Source: an uncultured Rhodopila sp. (GTDB lineage Bacteria > Pseudomonadota > Alphaproteobacteria > Acetobacterales > Acetobacteraceae). From it: a DNA stretch of 64,000 nt. Numbering within the stretch: position 1 is the first letter of the stretch; every line of letters begins with the position of its first letter. The translations under genes were made by a program, and so were the position numbers. This document shows, one piece after another, positions 51,725 to 59,493 of this stretch. The notes below the pieces were generated by a model. The model was given only the letters and a program-made list of their open reading frames with translations. It did not search any database and had not been told where the DNA came from. Location of the stretch: positions 1 through 64,000 of the forward strand of contig NZ_CAIWTY010000084.1 in NCBI RefSeq assembly GCF_903915725.1, read 5' to 3'.

Positions 51725-53974
51725 CTATACGGAGGTCGCGCGCTCCGCCTCCGGCCCGGTTTCCGGGGTTGCCACCGGAATCGGGCGCTCCGCCATCTGC
51801 CGGAATGCCTCGATTGCACGGCGCAGGGCAACCGAGCGCTTGCTTTCCGCGTCCAGCACGAACAGCACCAGCGACCGCCCGGTAATCTCATATTCCGAAC
51901 CGGTGTTGAACGAATGATGCGTGTTGTCGTCAGGTGAATTCGTATCGAGCAGGCAGCGCCACACCGAACCGCCGACGACCTCCGGCAGCATGAAGTTAAC
52001 AACGTCGTGATGCGCGTTCAGCACCAGCAGAGCCGTCGCATCCGTCGCCGGACGCTTGATCCCGCTGGCCTGCGCCCGCCCGTCCATCAGCATGCCGAAA
52101 CAGCGGGCGTTGGCATCGTCCCATTGCGAGTCCTCGATATCCTGCCCCGCCGGCGACAGCCAGCGCACGTCGCGCACGTCAAGCTCCGGGTTGTATTCGC
52201 CGGTGAGGAAGCGGGAACGGCGCAGGATGGGGAAGGATTGACGCAGGACGATCACCTTGCGGACGAATTCCGCGAGATCGACCTCCTTCTCGCCGAAATT
52301 CCAGTTCAGCCAGCTGATTTCATTGTTCTGGCAATAGGCGTTGTTGTTGCCGCCCTGGGTGCGGCCGAATTCGTCGCCCGCCAGCAACATCGGCGTGCCC
52401 TGCGAGAGCAGCAGGGTCGCCAGCAGGTTGCGCTTCTGCCGCTCGCGCAGCGCGTTGACCTCCGGGTCGTCGGTCGGCCCTTCGGCGCCGCAGTTCCAGG
52501 AATGGTTGTTGGAATGCCCGTCGCGGCCGTCCTCGCCGTTGGCTTCGTTATGTTTCTCATTATACGAAACGAGGTCGTTCAGAGTGAAACCATCATGCGC
52601 GGTGATGAAATTCACGCTGGCCCACGGCTTCCGCCCCCGCCTTGCGAAACAATCGGCCGAAGCCGACAGCCGGGTCGCAAGTTCGGCCTGCTTGCCGGCA
52701 TCGCCCTTCCAATAAGACCTGACAGTATCCCGGAATTTATCGTTCCACTCGGCCCAGCCGGGGGGAAAGCCGCCGACCTGATAGCCGCCGGGACCGATGT
52801 CCCAGGGTTCGGCGATGAGTTTGGTGGTGGCGAGCACCGGATCCTGGATGCAGCTTTGCAGGAAGCCATGGGCTTCGTTGAAGCCGTCATCCTCGCGCGC
52901 CAGGATCGTGCCTAGGTCGAAGCGGAACCCGTCCACGTGCATCTCGCACGCCCAGTAGCGCAGGCTGTCGGTGACCATCTGCACGACGCGGGCGTGGCTC
53001 ATGTTCACCGTGTTGCCGGTGCCGGTGTCGTTGATGTAGTAGCGCGGTTGATCCGGGATCAGCCGGTAGTAGGACAGGTTATCGATGCCGCGGAACGACA
53101 GGGTGGGGCCGCGCTCGTTGCCCTCGGCGGTGTGGTTGTAGACGACGTCCAGTATGACCTCCAGCCCGGCATCATGCAGCCGCGCCACCATCTCCTTGAA
53201 TTCGGAGAAAACGAAGTCCGGCACGGCGGAATAGCGCGGATCGGGGGCGAAGAAGCCGATGCTGTTGTAGCCCCAATAGTTGGTCAGGCCCTTGTCCAGC
53301 AGATAGCTGTCGTTGACGAAGGAATGGACCGGCAACAATTCGACGGATGTTACCCCCAGCGACTTGATATAGTCCACCACCTCCTTGCGGCCGAGGCCGG
53401 CGTAGGTGCCGCGCAAATGTTCCGGCACCGCCGGATGCAGCTTGGTGTAGCCGCCGACATGCGCCTCGTAGATGATGGTGCGGTCCCAGGGCACCGAAGG
53501 CGCTCGCTCCCGCCCCCAGGTGAAAGCCGGATCGATGACGCGGGATTTCGGCATGAATCGGGCGCTGTCGCGTTCATCGAAGGTCAGGTCCTCGCCTTCG
53601 GCGCCCAGCGTGTAACCGAAGATCGCCGGGTCCCATTTCAGCGCGCCGACATGCGCCTTCGCATAGGGGTCCAGGACCAGCTTGTTGGGATTAAAACGAT
53701 GGCCGGCCAGCGGCTCATACGGGCCATGCACGCGATACCCATAGTTCGTACCGGGCCGCGCATCGGGCAGGTAGCCGTGCCAGACCTCGTTGGTGTATTC
53801 CGGCAGTTCGATGCGCTCCAGTTCCTTTTGCCCGGTGTCATCGAACAAACACAATTCGACCTTCGTCGCATTGGCCGAAAACAGCGCAAAGTTGACGCCG
53901 AGGCCGTCCCAGGTAGCGCCCTGAGGCTGCGGAGAACCCTCGCGGACACGTGACTTCATGATGGCTGGAGGCAT
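51725..53974 (-). CDS. glgX: Glycogen debranching enzyme (GlgX type)
   Basis: A 749-residue GH13 isoamylase-type enzyme that removes branches from limit dextrins in glycogen breakdown. An N-terminal CBM48-like domain (about 17-120, GATWDGLGVNFALFSANATK) precedes the barrel. Catalytic Asp lies in HVDGFRFDLGTIL, the acid Glu in LIAEPWDIGPGGYQVG, and the third Asp in ITAHDGFTLNDLVSYN. Ribosome-binding GAGGAG precedes ATG 53974. Only about 30 bases separate it from the CsbD-like gene's terminator, so it may depend on read-through from that gene. Confidence 0.92.
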   Translation of the reverse strand: MPPAIMKSRVREGSPQPQGATWDGLGVNFALFSANATKVELCLFDDTGQKELERIELPEYTNEVWHGYLPDARPGTNYGYRVHGPYEPLAGHRFNPNKLVLDPYAKAHVGALKWDPAIFGYTLGAEGEDLTFDERDSARFMPKSRVIDPAFTWGRERAPSVPWDRTIIYEAHVGGYTKLHPAVPEHLRGTYAGLGRKEVVDYIKSLGVTSVELLPVHSFVNDSYLLDKGLTNYWGYNSIGFFAPDPRYSAVPDFVFSEFKEMVARLHDAGLEVILDVVYNHTAEGNERGPTLSFRGIDNLSYYRLIPDQPRYYINDTGTGNTVNMSHARVVQMVTDSLRYWACEMHVDGFRFDLGTILAREDDGFNEAHGFLQSCIQDPVLATTKLIAEPWDIGPGGYQVGGFPPGWAEWNDKFRDTVRSYWKGDAGKQAELATRLSASADCFARRGRKPWASVNFITAHDGFTLNDLVSYNEKHNEANGEDGRDGHSNNHSWNCGAEGPTDDPEVNALRERQKRNLLATLLLSQGTPMLLAGDEFGRTQGGNNNAYCQNNEISWLNWNFGEKEVDLAEFVRKVIVLRQSFPILRRSRFLTGEYNPELDVRDVRWLSPAGQDIEDSQWDDANARCFGMLMDGRAQASGIKRPATDATALLVLNAHHDVVNFMLPEVVGGSVWRCLLDTNSPDDNTHHSFNTGSEYEITGRSLVLFVLDAESKRSVALRRAIEAFRQMAERPIPVATPETGPEAERATSV

Positions 53975-54005
53975 CGGCGCTCCTCGGCTGTTCAGTCATG
54001 GCCAG

Positions 54006-54035
54006 AAAAAAAGGGGGGCGACTTGCCCCCCCTTT
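54006..54035 (-). terminator. Intrinsic terminator after the CsbD-like gene
   Basis: On the minus strand a GGGGGGGC/GCCCCCC stem (54013-54032 region) with a short loop is followed by seven T (A-run at 54006-54012 on the plus strand). It starts about 20 bases after the CsbD-like stop and lies just before glgX. Confidence 0.85.
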
Positions 54036-54051
54036 CCGTATCGGTGATCGC

Positions 54052-54282
54052 CTAGGACGTCAAACGGCCGAGGACATAGCCGATGGCGGCGGCAACCAGG
54101 GTTGCCACAATGGGCTGCGACTTGATCACGTCGCTGAACTGGCCCGCCGCCTGCTGCGCCTGGCCGGACGCCTGATTGTACAGCCCCTGCGCCTGGGTGC
54201 GGGCATCGCCGCTCAGGTTGCCGACGGCTTCCTGCGCGCGGCCGCCGAATTCGCGTGCCGTGCCTTGTATCCGATCGCTCAT
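54052..54282 (-). CDS. CsbD-like stress protein with C-terminal membrane helix
   Basis: A 76-residue protein. The N-terminal half has the CsbD repeats MSDRIQGTAREFGGRAQEAV and GNLSGDARTQAQGLYNQASG, a helical coil. The C-terminus has a hydrophobic helix ending in ATLVAAAIGYVLGRLTS, a feature of DUF883/ElaB-like proteins that tether to the inner membrane. CsbD proteins belong to general stress regulons. An EcfG-type promoter lies 33 bases upstream and an intrinsic terminator follows. Confidence 0.8.
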   Translation of the reverse strand: MSDRIQGTAREFGGRAQEAVGNLSGDARTQAQGLYNQASGQAQQAAGQFSDVIKSQPIVATLVAAAIGYVLGRLTS

Positions 54283-54314
54283 TAAAAGCCTCCTGCAAAA
54301 CCGGGAACCTTCTC

Positions 54315-54339
54315 AACGTCGCGCTGTCCGGAAAGTTCC
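54315..54339 (-). promoter_or_regulatory. EcfG-type general stress promoter for the CsbD-like gene
   Basis: On the minus strand GGAAC (54339-54335) is followed by exactly 16 bases and CGTT (54318-54315), a perfect match to the alphaproteobacterial EcfG consensus. Its -10 end is 33 bases from the ATG at 54282. Confidence 0.7.
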
Positions 54340-54426
54340 ACGGGTAACGCGCCAGCGTGCCCGGTATTTCCCTCCCTTGCCATTTGCGCCAGGGTTCGCC
54401 CTGCATCGCCCGGAGAAAACCTTTGC

Positions 54427-55395
54427 ATGAAAGCTGTCAGGTTCACGCGCCACGGCAAGCCCGGCGTATTGACCATCGAGACCCTGCCGCCGCTGGTTCC
54501 AAGCCCGAATGAGGCGGTAGTCAGGATCAGGGCCGCCTCGATCAATCCCAGCGACGTGAAGAACGTGCAGGGCGCGATGGCGCAGACCACATTGCCGCGC
54601 ACCCCGGGGCGGGACTTCGCCGGCATCGTCGAAGCCGGGCCGCCGGAGTGGATTGGCGCCGCGGTCTGGGGCACCGGTGGCGATACCGGGTTCACCCGCG
54701 ACGGCTCGCATGCGGAGCAAATCCTGGTGCCGGTTGCCAGCCTGCGGCGGAAGCCGGCGGCGCTGGACTTCGACCAGGCGGCATCAGTCGGGGTGAATTT
54801 TCTGGCGGCATGGCGCGGGCTGGTGGATGGCGCGGGGCTGCGTGCCGGCGAAACCGTGCTGATCATCGGCTCCAGCGGCGGTGTCGGCAATGCCGGCGTG
54901 CAGATCGCCCGGCGGCTCGGCGCACGAATCATCGGAGTGGACCGCTCGGCGCCGTCGCCGGGGGCGGCGATCATCGGTGCCGGTATTTCGCTGGTGGCCG
55001 AGGGCGCGGCCATCCCCGCGGCAATGCGCGAGGCGACCGGAGGCCGCGGGGCGGACGTGGTGCTGGACTGTGTCGGCGGCGTGATGTTCCCGCACGCCCT
55101 GGCTTGCCTGGCGTTGCGCGGGCGGCTGCTGGAAATGAGCGTGACCGGCGGCCGCCAGGTCAGCTTCGACCTCGCGGACTTCTACCACAACGAAAGCCGG
55201 CTGATCGGCGTCGATACGCTGAAGCTGGACCTGACCGCCTCGGCCGCCGTGCTGGAGGCGCTGGCGCCAGGGTTCGAGGCAGGGGATTACCGCCCGGCGG
55301 AGATCGCCAGGCGGTTTCCGCTGGAGGAAGCCGTGGCGGCATACGAGGCTGTGGCAGCGGGGGAGAGAGGACGCGTGGTGCTGCTGCCCGGCTAG
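54427..55395 (+). CDS. Quinone oxidoreductase-like MDR protein
   Basis: A 322-residue medium-chain dehydrogenase/reductase without the structural or catalytic zinc cysteines, so of the NADPH:quinone reductase type. MKAVRFTRHGKPGVLTIETL is the start, SVGVNFLAAWRGLVDGAGL follows, and the cofactor loop is IIGSSGGVGNAGVQIARRLG (about 148-167). The C-terminus reads FPLEEAVAAYEAVAAGERGR. The substrate is unknown. The convergent transporter gene overlaps its stop by 4 bases. Confidence 0.85.
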   Translation: MKAVRFTRHGKPGVLTIETLPPLVPSPNEAVVRIRAASINPSDVKNVQGAMAQTTLPRTPGRDFAGIVEAGPPEWIGAAVWGTGGDTGFTRDGSHAEQILVPVASLRRKPAALDFDQAASVGVNFLAAWRGLVDGAGLRAGETVLIIGSSGGVGNAGVQIARRLGARIIGVDRSAPSPGAAIIGAGISLVAEGAAIPAAMREATGGRGADVVLDCVGGVMFPHALACLALRGRLLEMSVTGGRQVSFDLADFYHNESRLIGVDTLKLDLTASAAVLEALAPGFEAGDYRPAEIARRFPLEEAVAAYEAVAAGERGRVVLLPG

Positions 55396-56348
55396 CACGC
55401 CGTATCGGCTTTGACGCGATAGACCGCCTGCGGGACCTGGGCAGCCTGCCGCGACGGACGCAGCGCCATCCCGGCGCCCGCCAGCATCAGGACCATGCCG
55501 ATCGCCTCCCCCCAATCGAGCTGTTCGCCGAAGAACGTGCAGCCGATGATCACGGCGATGACCGGTGAGATGAAGGCATAAGTGCCCGGGCGGCTGGCGC
55601 CCCAGTCGCGCACCAGCAGAAAATACATCGTCGTCGACATCAGGGCGCCCGGAATCAGCAGATACAGCCAGGCCAGAAACGCCGGCCATCCCCAGTGCAG
55701 CCGCATCGAGTCCGCCGCCCCCGGCTCGATCGCCAGCGACCCGAACAGCATCGTCAGGCCGCCGATCAGGTCGGTCAGTCCGGCAAGCTGCACCGGCTGC
55801 AGGGTGCGCATCATCGGCCGGGTCATAACCGATCCGAAGGTGTAGCACAGGCAGCCGATGGCCACGCCGGCGGCGCCGACGATCTTCCAGACGTCGAGAT
55901 TGCCGGCGATGGCGGCCGGACCGAACAGCATCAGCACCCCGGCGATCCCCACCAGGATGGCGCCGAACTGACGCGAACTGAAACGTTCCTGCCCCATGGC
56001 GACGGTGAAAACCAGCAACGCCAGCGGCGTCAGCGCCGAGCTGATCACCGCGCCAAGCCCGGCGGTGATGTATTTCAGGCCGTAAAGCTGAATCACCTGG
56101 TTGAACGAGATCAGCACGATGGAAACGAAGATCAGCCGCGGGATCATGCGGAGCGGCGGCAGCACCCGGTCGCCGCGGAGACGGCAGATCGTCAGCAGGA
56201 CGGCGCCGGCCAGGCTCCAGCGCAGGCCGGCGAAAATGCCGGGCGAAACACTGGCGATGCCGATTTTCATGGCCAGCCAGGTGGTGCCCCAGACGAAGCA
56301 AATGAAGGCGAACATCGCCCGTTGCGATGCGGTCGAGGATGCAGTCAT
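55392..56348 (-). CDS. DMT-superfamily (EamA) transporter
   Basis: A 318-residue membrane protein with about ten transmembrane helices forming two EamA repeats, the first near MFAFICFVWGTTWLAMKIGI and the second near GCLCYTFGSVMTRPMMRTLQ. The start ATG 56348 is preferred because the longer open frame adds a basic, low-complexity leader with no family match. Family members export amino acids or other metabolites. The substrate cannot be assigned. Confidence 0.85.
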   Translation of the reverse strand: MTASSTASQRAMFAFICFVWGTTWLAMKIGIASVSPGIFAGLRWSLAGAVLLTICRLRGDRVLPPLRMIPRLIFVSIVLISFNQVIQLYGLKYITAGLGAVISSALTPLALLVFTVAMGQERFSSRQFGAILVGIAGVLMLFGPAAIAGNLDVWKIVGAAGVAIGCLCYTFGSVMTRPMMRTLQPVQLAGLTDLIGGLTMLFGSLAIEPGAADSMRLHWGWPAFLAWLYLLIPGALMSTTMYFLLVRDWGASRPGTYAFISPVIAVIIGCTFFGEQLDWGEAIGMVLMLAGAGMALRPSRQAAQVPQAVYRVKADTAC

Positions 56349-56494
56349 GGACGTTGCGCGTTCGCTCCCGCCGCGCCGATTCGCGCGGCCGTCGTAACTA
56401 GCGCATCGGCCGGGGGATCTGCCGAGAGGAAGTGGAATGGCGCATATGCGTCTGGCGATTTGCGGGCGGAAAAACCAGCGGCCGGAAGGCTGGT

Positions 56495-57136
56495 TCAGCG
56501 CAACCGCGTGCTTCGGCGGCTCGCGAAGCACTGTGCCGCTCGGCGCTGGCGGACGCCGGCTAATCCGATCAACGCCAGGCTGAACAAAGTGAGCGACGCC
56601 GGTTCCGGAACGGCGACAGCGGAGCCGATAATGTCGAAACCTGTCGGATACACTGCGCTGAATGCCGACCCGGACTGATAGAGTGCCTGCCCGGCTACGT
56701 TATAATCCGACAGTTGCAGGCCGTTTGCGCTAGAGAATGTGATATCATAGATGCCCGCGGCCAAAGACCAACTGCTTGGAAACACATCGATGATTTTGGT
56801 AAGATGAGTAGTTGTGGAAATTGTATAACCGCTAAAAGTCTGCGAGAGTATCTGGGTTCCGGGCAAACCACCCGCCACGTTGTAGATACCGACTGTGATC
56901 GGTTGCTGGTTAAAGCCGAATGATGAAACCGCGAAATCGACTTCGCTAATTGTCGAGGCGGCGGACAGGGTAAATTCGTCGTAAACCTGGCCACTGCCCG
57001 AACAGGGCGAGCAAACGCCAAGGTTGTACGCCCCTACGGTCAAATCGGGAATGGACTGGTACAGCACATCCGCGCGTCCTGGCTTGCCATAGGACAGGCT
57101 GAACACCAGGGCCAAACCCACCAGGAGAAAGCGCAT
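56495..57136 (-). CDS. PEP-CTERM sorting-domain protein
   Basis: A 213-residue exported protein. ATG 57136 follows GGAGGT and gives a signal peptide MRFLLVGLALVFSLSYGKPG, cleaved near GRADV. A beta-rich body (QSIPDLTVGAYNLGVCSPCS, FSGYTISTTTHLTKI) leads to the sorting signal AVPEPASLTLFSLALIGLAG then VRQRRAAQ. It is the second such protein in the window, so the host should encode an exosortase. Function unknown. Confidence 0.85.
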   Translation of the reverse strand: MRFLLVGLALVFSLSYGKPGRADVLYQSIPDLTVGAYNLGVCSPCSGSGQVYDEFTLSAASTISEVDFAVSSFGFNQQPITVGIYNVAGGLPGTQILSQTFSGYTISTTTHLTKIIDVFPSSWSLAAGIYDITFSSANGLQLSDYNVAGQALYQSGSAFSAVYPTGFDIIGSAVAVPEPASLTLFSLALIGLAGVRQRRAAQCFASRRSTRLR

Positions 57137-57367
57137 TCCAAACCTCCTTTGCAAACAACCCGATCGGGTAGTAATTAACGATATTAAAATAAGTATCTCA
57201 TACAAACGAATGCGTGGTGGTAAACAAAGCGCGAAACTTCCCCTCACCTTTGCGTCATTCCGGGCGGCACGATGAACGGTCGCGGTCCCGCGAGCGGAGA
57301 AGCCATGCGCATCGCGTGGTGCGGACTTCGTCGCGCCGTCCAGTAGCCGTTCGGTTCGGGGCTAAAC

Positions 57368-57547
57368 CATCGGTGTTGTACCAGCCCACGTTGAGACCGA
57401 CTCTTCGGCGGGGCCACCTCGTCATGCCGGCGGAGGTCGGCATCCACGCCTTGCCTTAACCCGCACCGCGAGGCGTGGATGGTGCGACTCCGCGCACCGT
57501 GACGGCGGACAAACGCCGCCGCCGGACTCCATTTTAACCCCTGTGGG
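57368..57547. repeat. MITE-like dispersed repeat, copy near 57.4 kb
   Basis: Inverted relative to the 46.6-kb copy. Reading the minus strand from 57547, CCACAGGGGTTAAAATGG, GTCACGGTGCGCGGAGTC, ATCCACGCC, AGGCGTGGATGCCGACC and CGGCATGACGA appear in the same order as in the other copy. The other end (CCATCGGTGTTGTA near 57373) is a degenerate version of the terminal repeat. Confidence 0.65.
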
Positions 57548-57682
57548 CCGGCGCCCGCCATGATGGTGGGAGCGGTCGTGCCCATGGCTCAATCTCAGAG
57601 CGGACTGGTATTGCGCGTCCGATCAATCCCGGACCCTGAAGCATTTACGACCTTGCGATAATCCGCCCAATGAGGCACTTAT

Positions 57683-57696
57683 TTGATTTGCGTCAA
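57683..57696. promoter_or_regulatory. FNR/FixK-type binding site upstream of lctP
   Basis: TTGATTTGCGTCAA fits TTGAT-N4-GTCAA, the form bound by FNR/FixK-family oxygen-responsive regulators in alphaproteobacteria. It lies 94 bases upstream of the lctP ATG, compatible with an activator site at about -41 of a promoter further down. Confidence 0.6.
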
Positions 57697-57789
57697 AGAG
57701 ATCCAAATCATCGGCGCAAACCGGATGCAAGGTGCGGGGAATCCTATCCAGTCCGGTTTAAGTTTTGAGTGTCCAGGCTCGGGGGAAAA

Positions 57790-59391
57790 ATGTTCCATCA
57801 ATTGCTAACGCCCGTCGGCGGAAGTCTGCCTCTGTCTTTCCTTGTCGCCGTGGTGCCGATCGTGGTGGTGCTGCTGATGCTGGGCGTGCTGCGGCGGCCG
57901 GCGTGGCAGGCTTCGCTGGCGGGCCTGCTGGTTGCCTTCGCGATTGCCGTCCTGGTCTGGCAGTTCCCCATCGATCTCGCGCTCGATAGCGCCGCAGCCG
58001 GGGCGGTGTTCGCTCTCTGGCCGGTGATGTGGATCGTCTTTACCGCGTTGCTCTTATATAACATCGCCGTCGCATCGGGACGCTTCGATGCGTTCCGGGA
58101 CTGGGTGCTGGACCACCTGCCGAATGACCGCCGCATCGTCCTGGTCGTCATCGGTTTCTGCTTCGGCTGCCTGCTTGAAGGCATCTCCGGCTTCGGCACC
58201 CCGGTGGCGATTACCAGCGCGTTGCTGATCCTTGTCGGGTTTCCCCCGCTGGAGGCTTTGACCTTTACCCTGATCTTCAACACTGCTCCGGTGGCGTTCG
58301 GGGCGCTCGGCGTGCCGGTCACCGTGCTCGGCCAGGTCACCGGCCTCCCCGCGGCCAAGCTCGGCGCGATGATCGGCCGGCAGTTGCCGATATTGGCGCT
58401 GCTGCTGCCGTTCTATGTCATGGCGCTGTATGGCGGCGCGCGCTCGGTGAAGGCATTGTGGCCGGTGCTGCTGGTCTCCGGTGTCAGCTTCGCCACTGGA
58501 CAGTTCGTGACGTCCAACTTCCTGGATTATGCGCTGACCGACGTGCTGTCCTCGCTGAGCGGCCTGATCATGACCTTGCTGTTCCTGAGGGTGTGGAAGC
58601 CGAAAGCCGATCCGGCTTTTGCGATCGCGGCGCATGTGACGGGGGCGGCGCGGCAGACCCGGATACCGGCGTGGCAAGGGTGGATACCGTGGATCGTGGT
58701 GTCGGTCGTCGTGATCGCCTGGACGCACTTCAAGGTGTTCCTGATCGGGCAAATGGTGTTCCCGTGGCCAGGGTTGCACAACGCGGTGGCGATCACGCTG
58801 TATAACGACAAGCCTTACGCGGCGAATTACGTGTTCCAGCCGCTGGCGACCGGGACGGCGATCCTGATCTCGACGATCATCACCGCTGCACTGGTCGGGA
58901 TCGGCCCGGGGCAGTATTTCGAGGCTGTCGGCAAGACCTGGAAGCAGGCCCGGATCGCGATCTTCACGGTCGCCCTGATCATCGGCCTGGCGTACCTGAT
59001 GAACTACTCCGGCCTGAACTACACGCTGGGCAAGGGCGTCGCCTCGGTCGGCTTCCTGTTCCCGCTGCTGTCTCCGTTCCTCGGCTGGGTCGCGGTGTTC
59101 CTGTCGGGCAGCGACACCTCGGGCAATGCGCTGTTCGGCAACCTGCAGGTGGTGGCGGCGAATCAGCTCGGGCTGAACCCGGTGCTGATCGCGGCGACGA
59201 ACTCCTCGGGCGGGGTGATGGGCAAGATGATCTCGCCGCAGAACATCGCCACGGGGGTGTCGGTGACGGATTTGAAGGGTCAGGAGGGCGTGGTGTTCGC
59301 CCGCACCTTCAAGCACAGCATCGCGCTGACGGTGCTGTTGGGCCTGCTGGTCGTGCTGCAGCAGTATGTGGTGCCGTGGGTGATTCCATGA
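57790..59391 (+). CDS. lctP: L-lactate permease
   Basis: A 533-residue membrane transporter of the LctP family with 12-14 predicted helices, importing lactate (or glycolate) with protons. FCFGCLLEGISGFGTPVAIT, FNTAPVAFGALGVPVTVLGQ, GWVAVFLSGSDTSGNALFGN and AATNSSGGVMGKMISPQNIA are family signatures. ATG 57790 follows GGGGGA; an in-frame GTG at 57769 would add 7 residues. Oxygen-linked control is suggested by the box upstream. A 16-bp perfect hairpin follows the gene. No lactate dehydrogenase gene is adjacent. Confidence 0.93.
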   Translation: MFHQLLTPVGGSLPLSFLVAVVPIVVVLLMLGVLRRPAWQASLAGLLVAFAIAVLVWQFPIDLALDSAAAGAVFALWPVMWIVFTALLLYNIAVASGRFDAFRDWVLDHLPNDRRIVLVVIGFCFGCLLEGISGFGTPVAITSALLILVGFPPLEALTFTLIFNTAPVAFGALGVPVTVLGQVTGLPAAKLGAMIGRQLPILALLLPFYVMALYGGARSVKALWPVLLVSGVSFATGQFVTSNFLDYALTDVLSSLSGLIMTLLFLRVWKPKADPAFAIAAHVTGAARQTRIPAWQGWIPWIVVSVVVIAWTHFKVFLIGQMVFPWPGLHNAVAITLYNDKPYAANYVFQPLATGTAILISTIITAALVGIGPGQYFEAVGKTWKQARIAIFTVALIIGLAYLMNYSGLNYTLGKGVASVGFLFPLLSPFLGWVAVFLSGSDTSGNALFGNLQVVAANQLGLNPVLIAATNSSGGVMGKMISPQNIATGVSVTDLKGQEGVVFARTFKHSIALTVLLGLLVVLQQYVVPWVIP

Positions 59392-59433
59392 GCCGGCATC
59401 GGGTCAAACCCGCCCGGTGAGCGTCTTGCGGTA

Positions 59434-59470
59434 CAAAGTTATGGCCCGGACAAGCCGGGCCATAACTTTG
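59434..59470. repeat. Perfect 16-bp stem palindrome (TCATGGCCCGG family), possible terminator
   Basis: CAAAGTTATGGCCCGG (59434-59449) pairs exactly with its complement at 59455-59470 around the loop ACAAG. Its core GGCCCGGACAAGCCGGGCC is identical to part of the 22914-22993 repeat. It lies between lctP and the convergent Hint gene and may terminate transcription. Confidence 0.75.
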
Positions 59471-59493
59471 AGAGTCTGTCGATCTAAGCAGAA

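Larger units (their letters stand above)
57137..57789. other. Intergenic region with repeat and lctP promoter
   Basis: This 650-base gap carries the PEP-CTERM gene promoter (AT-rich, about 57150-57210), a MITE-like repeat (57368-57547), related hairpins from about 57250, and the FNR/FixK-type box before lctP. No gene is supported. Confidence 0.6.
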
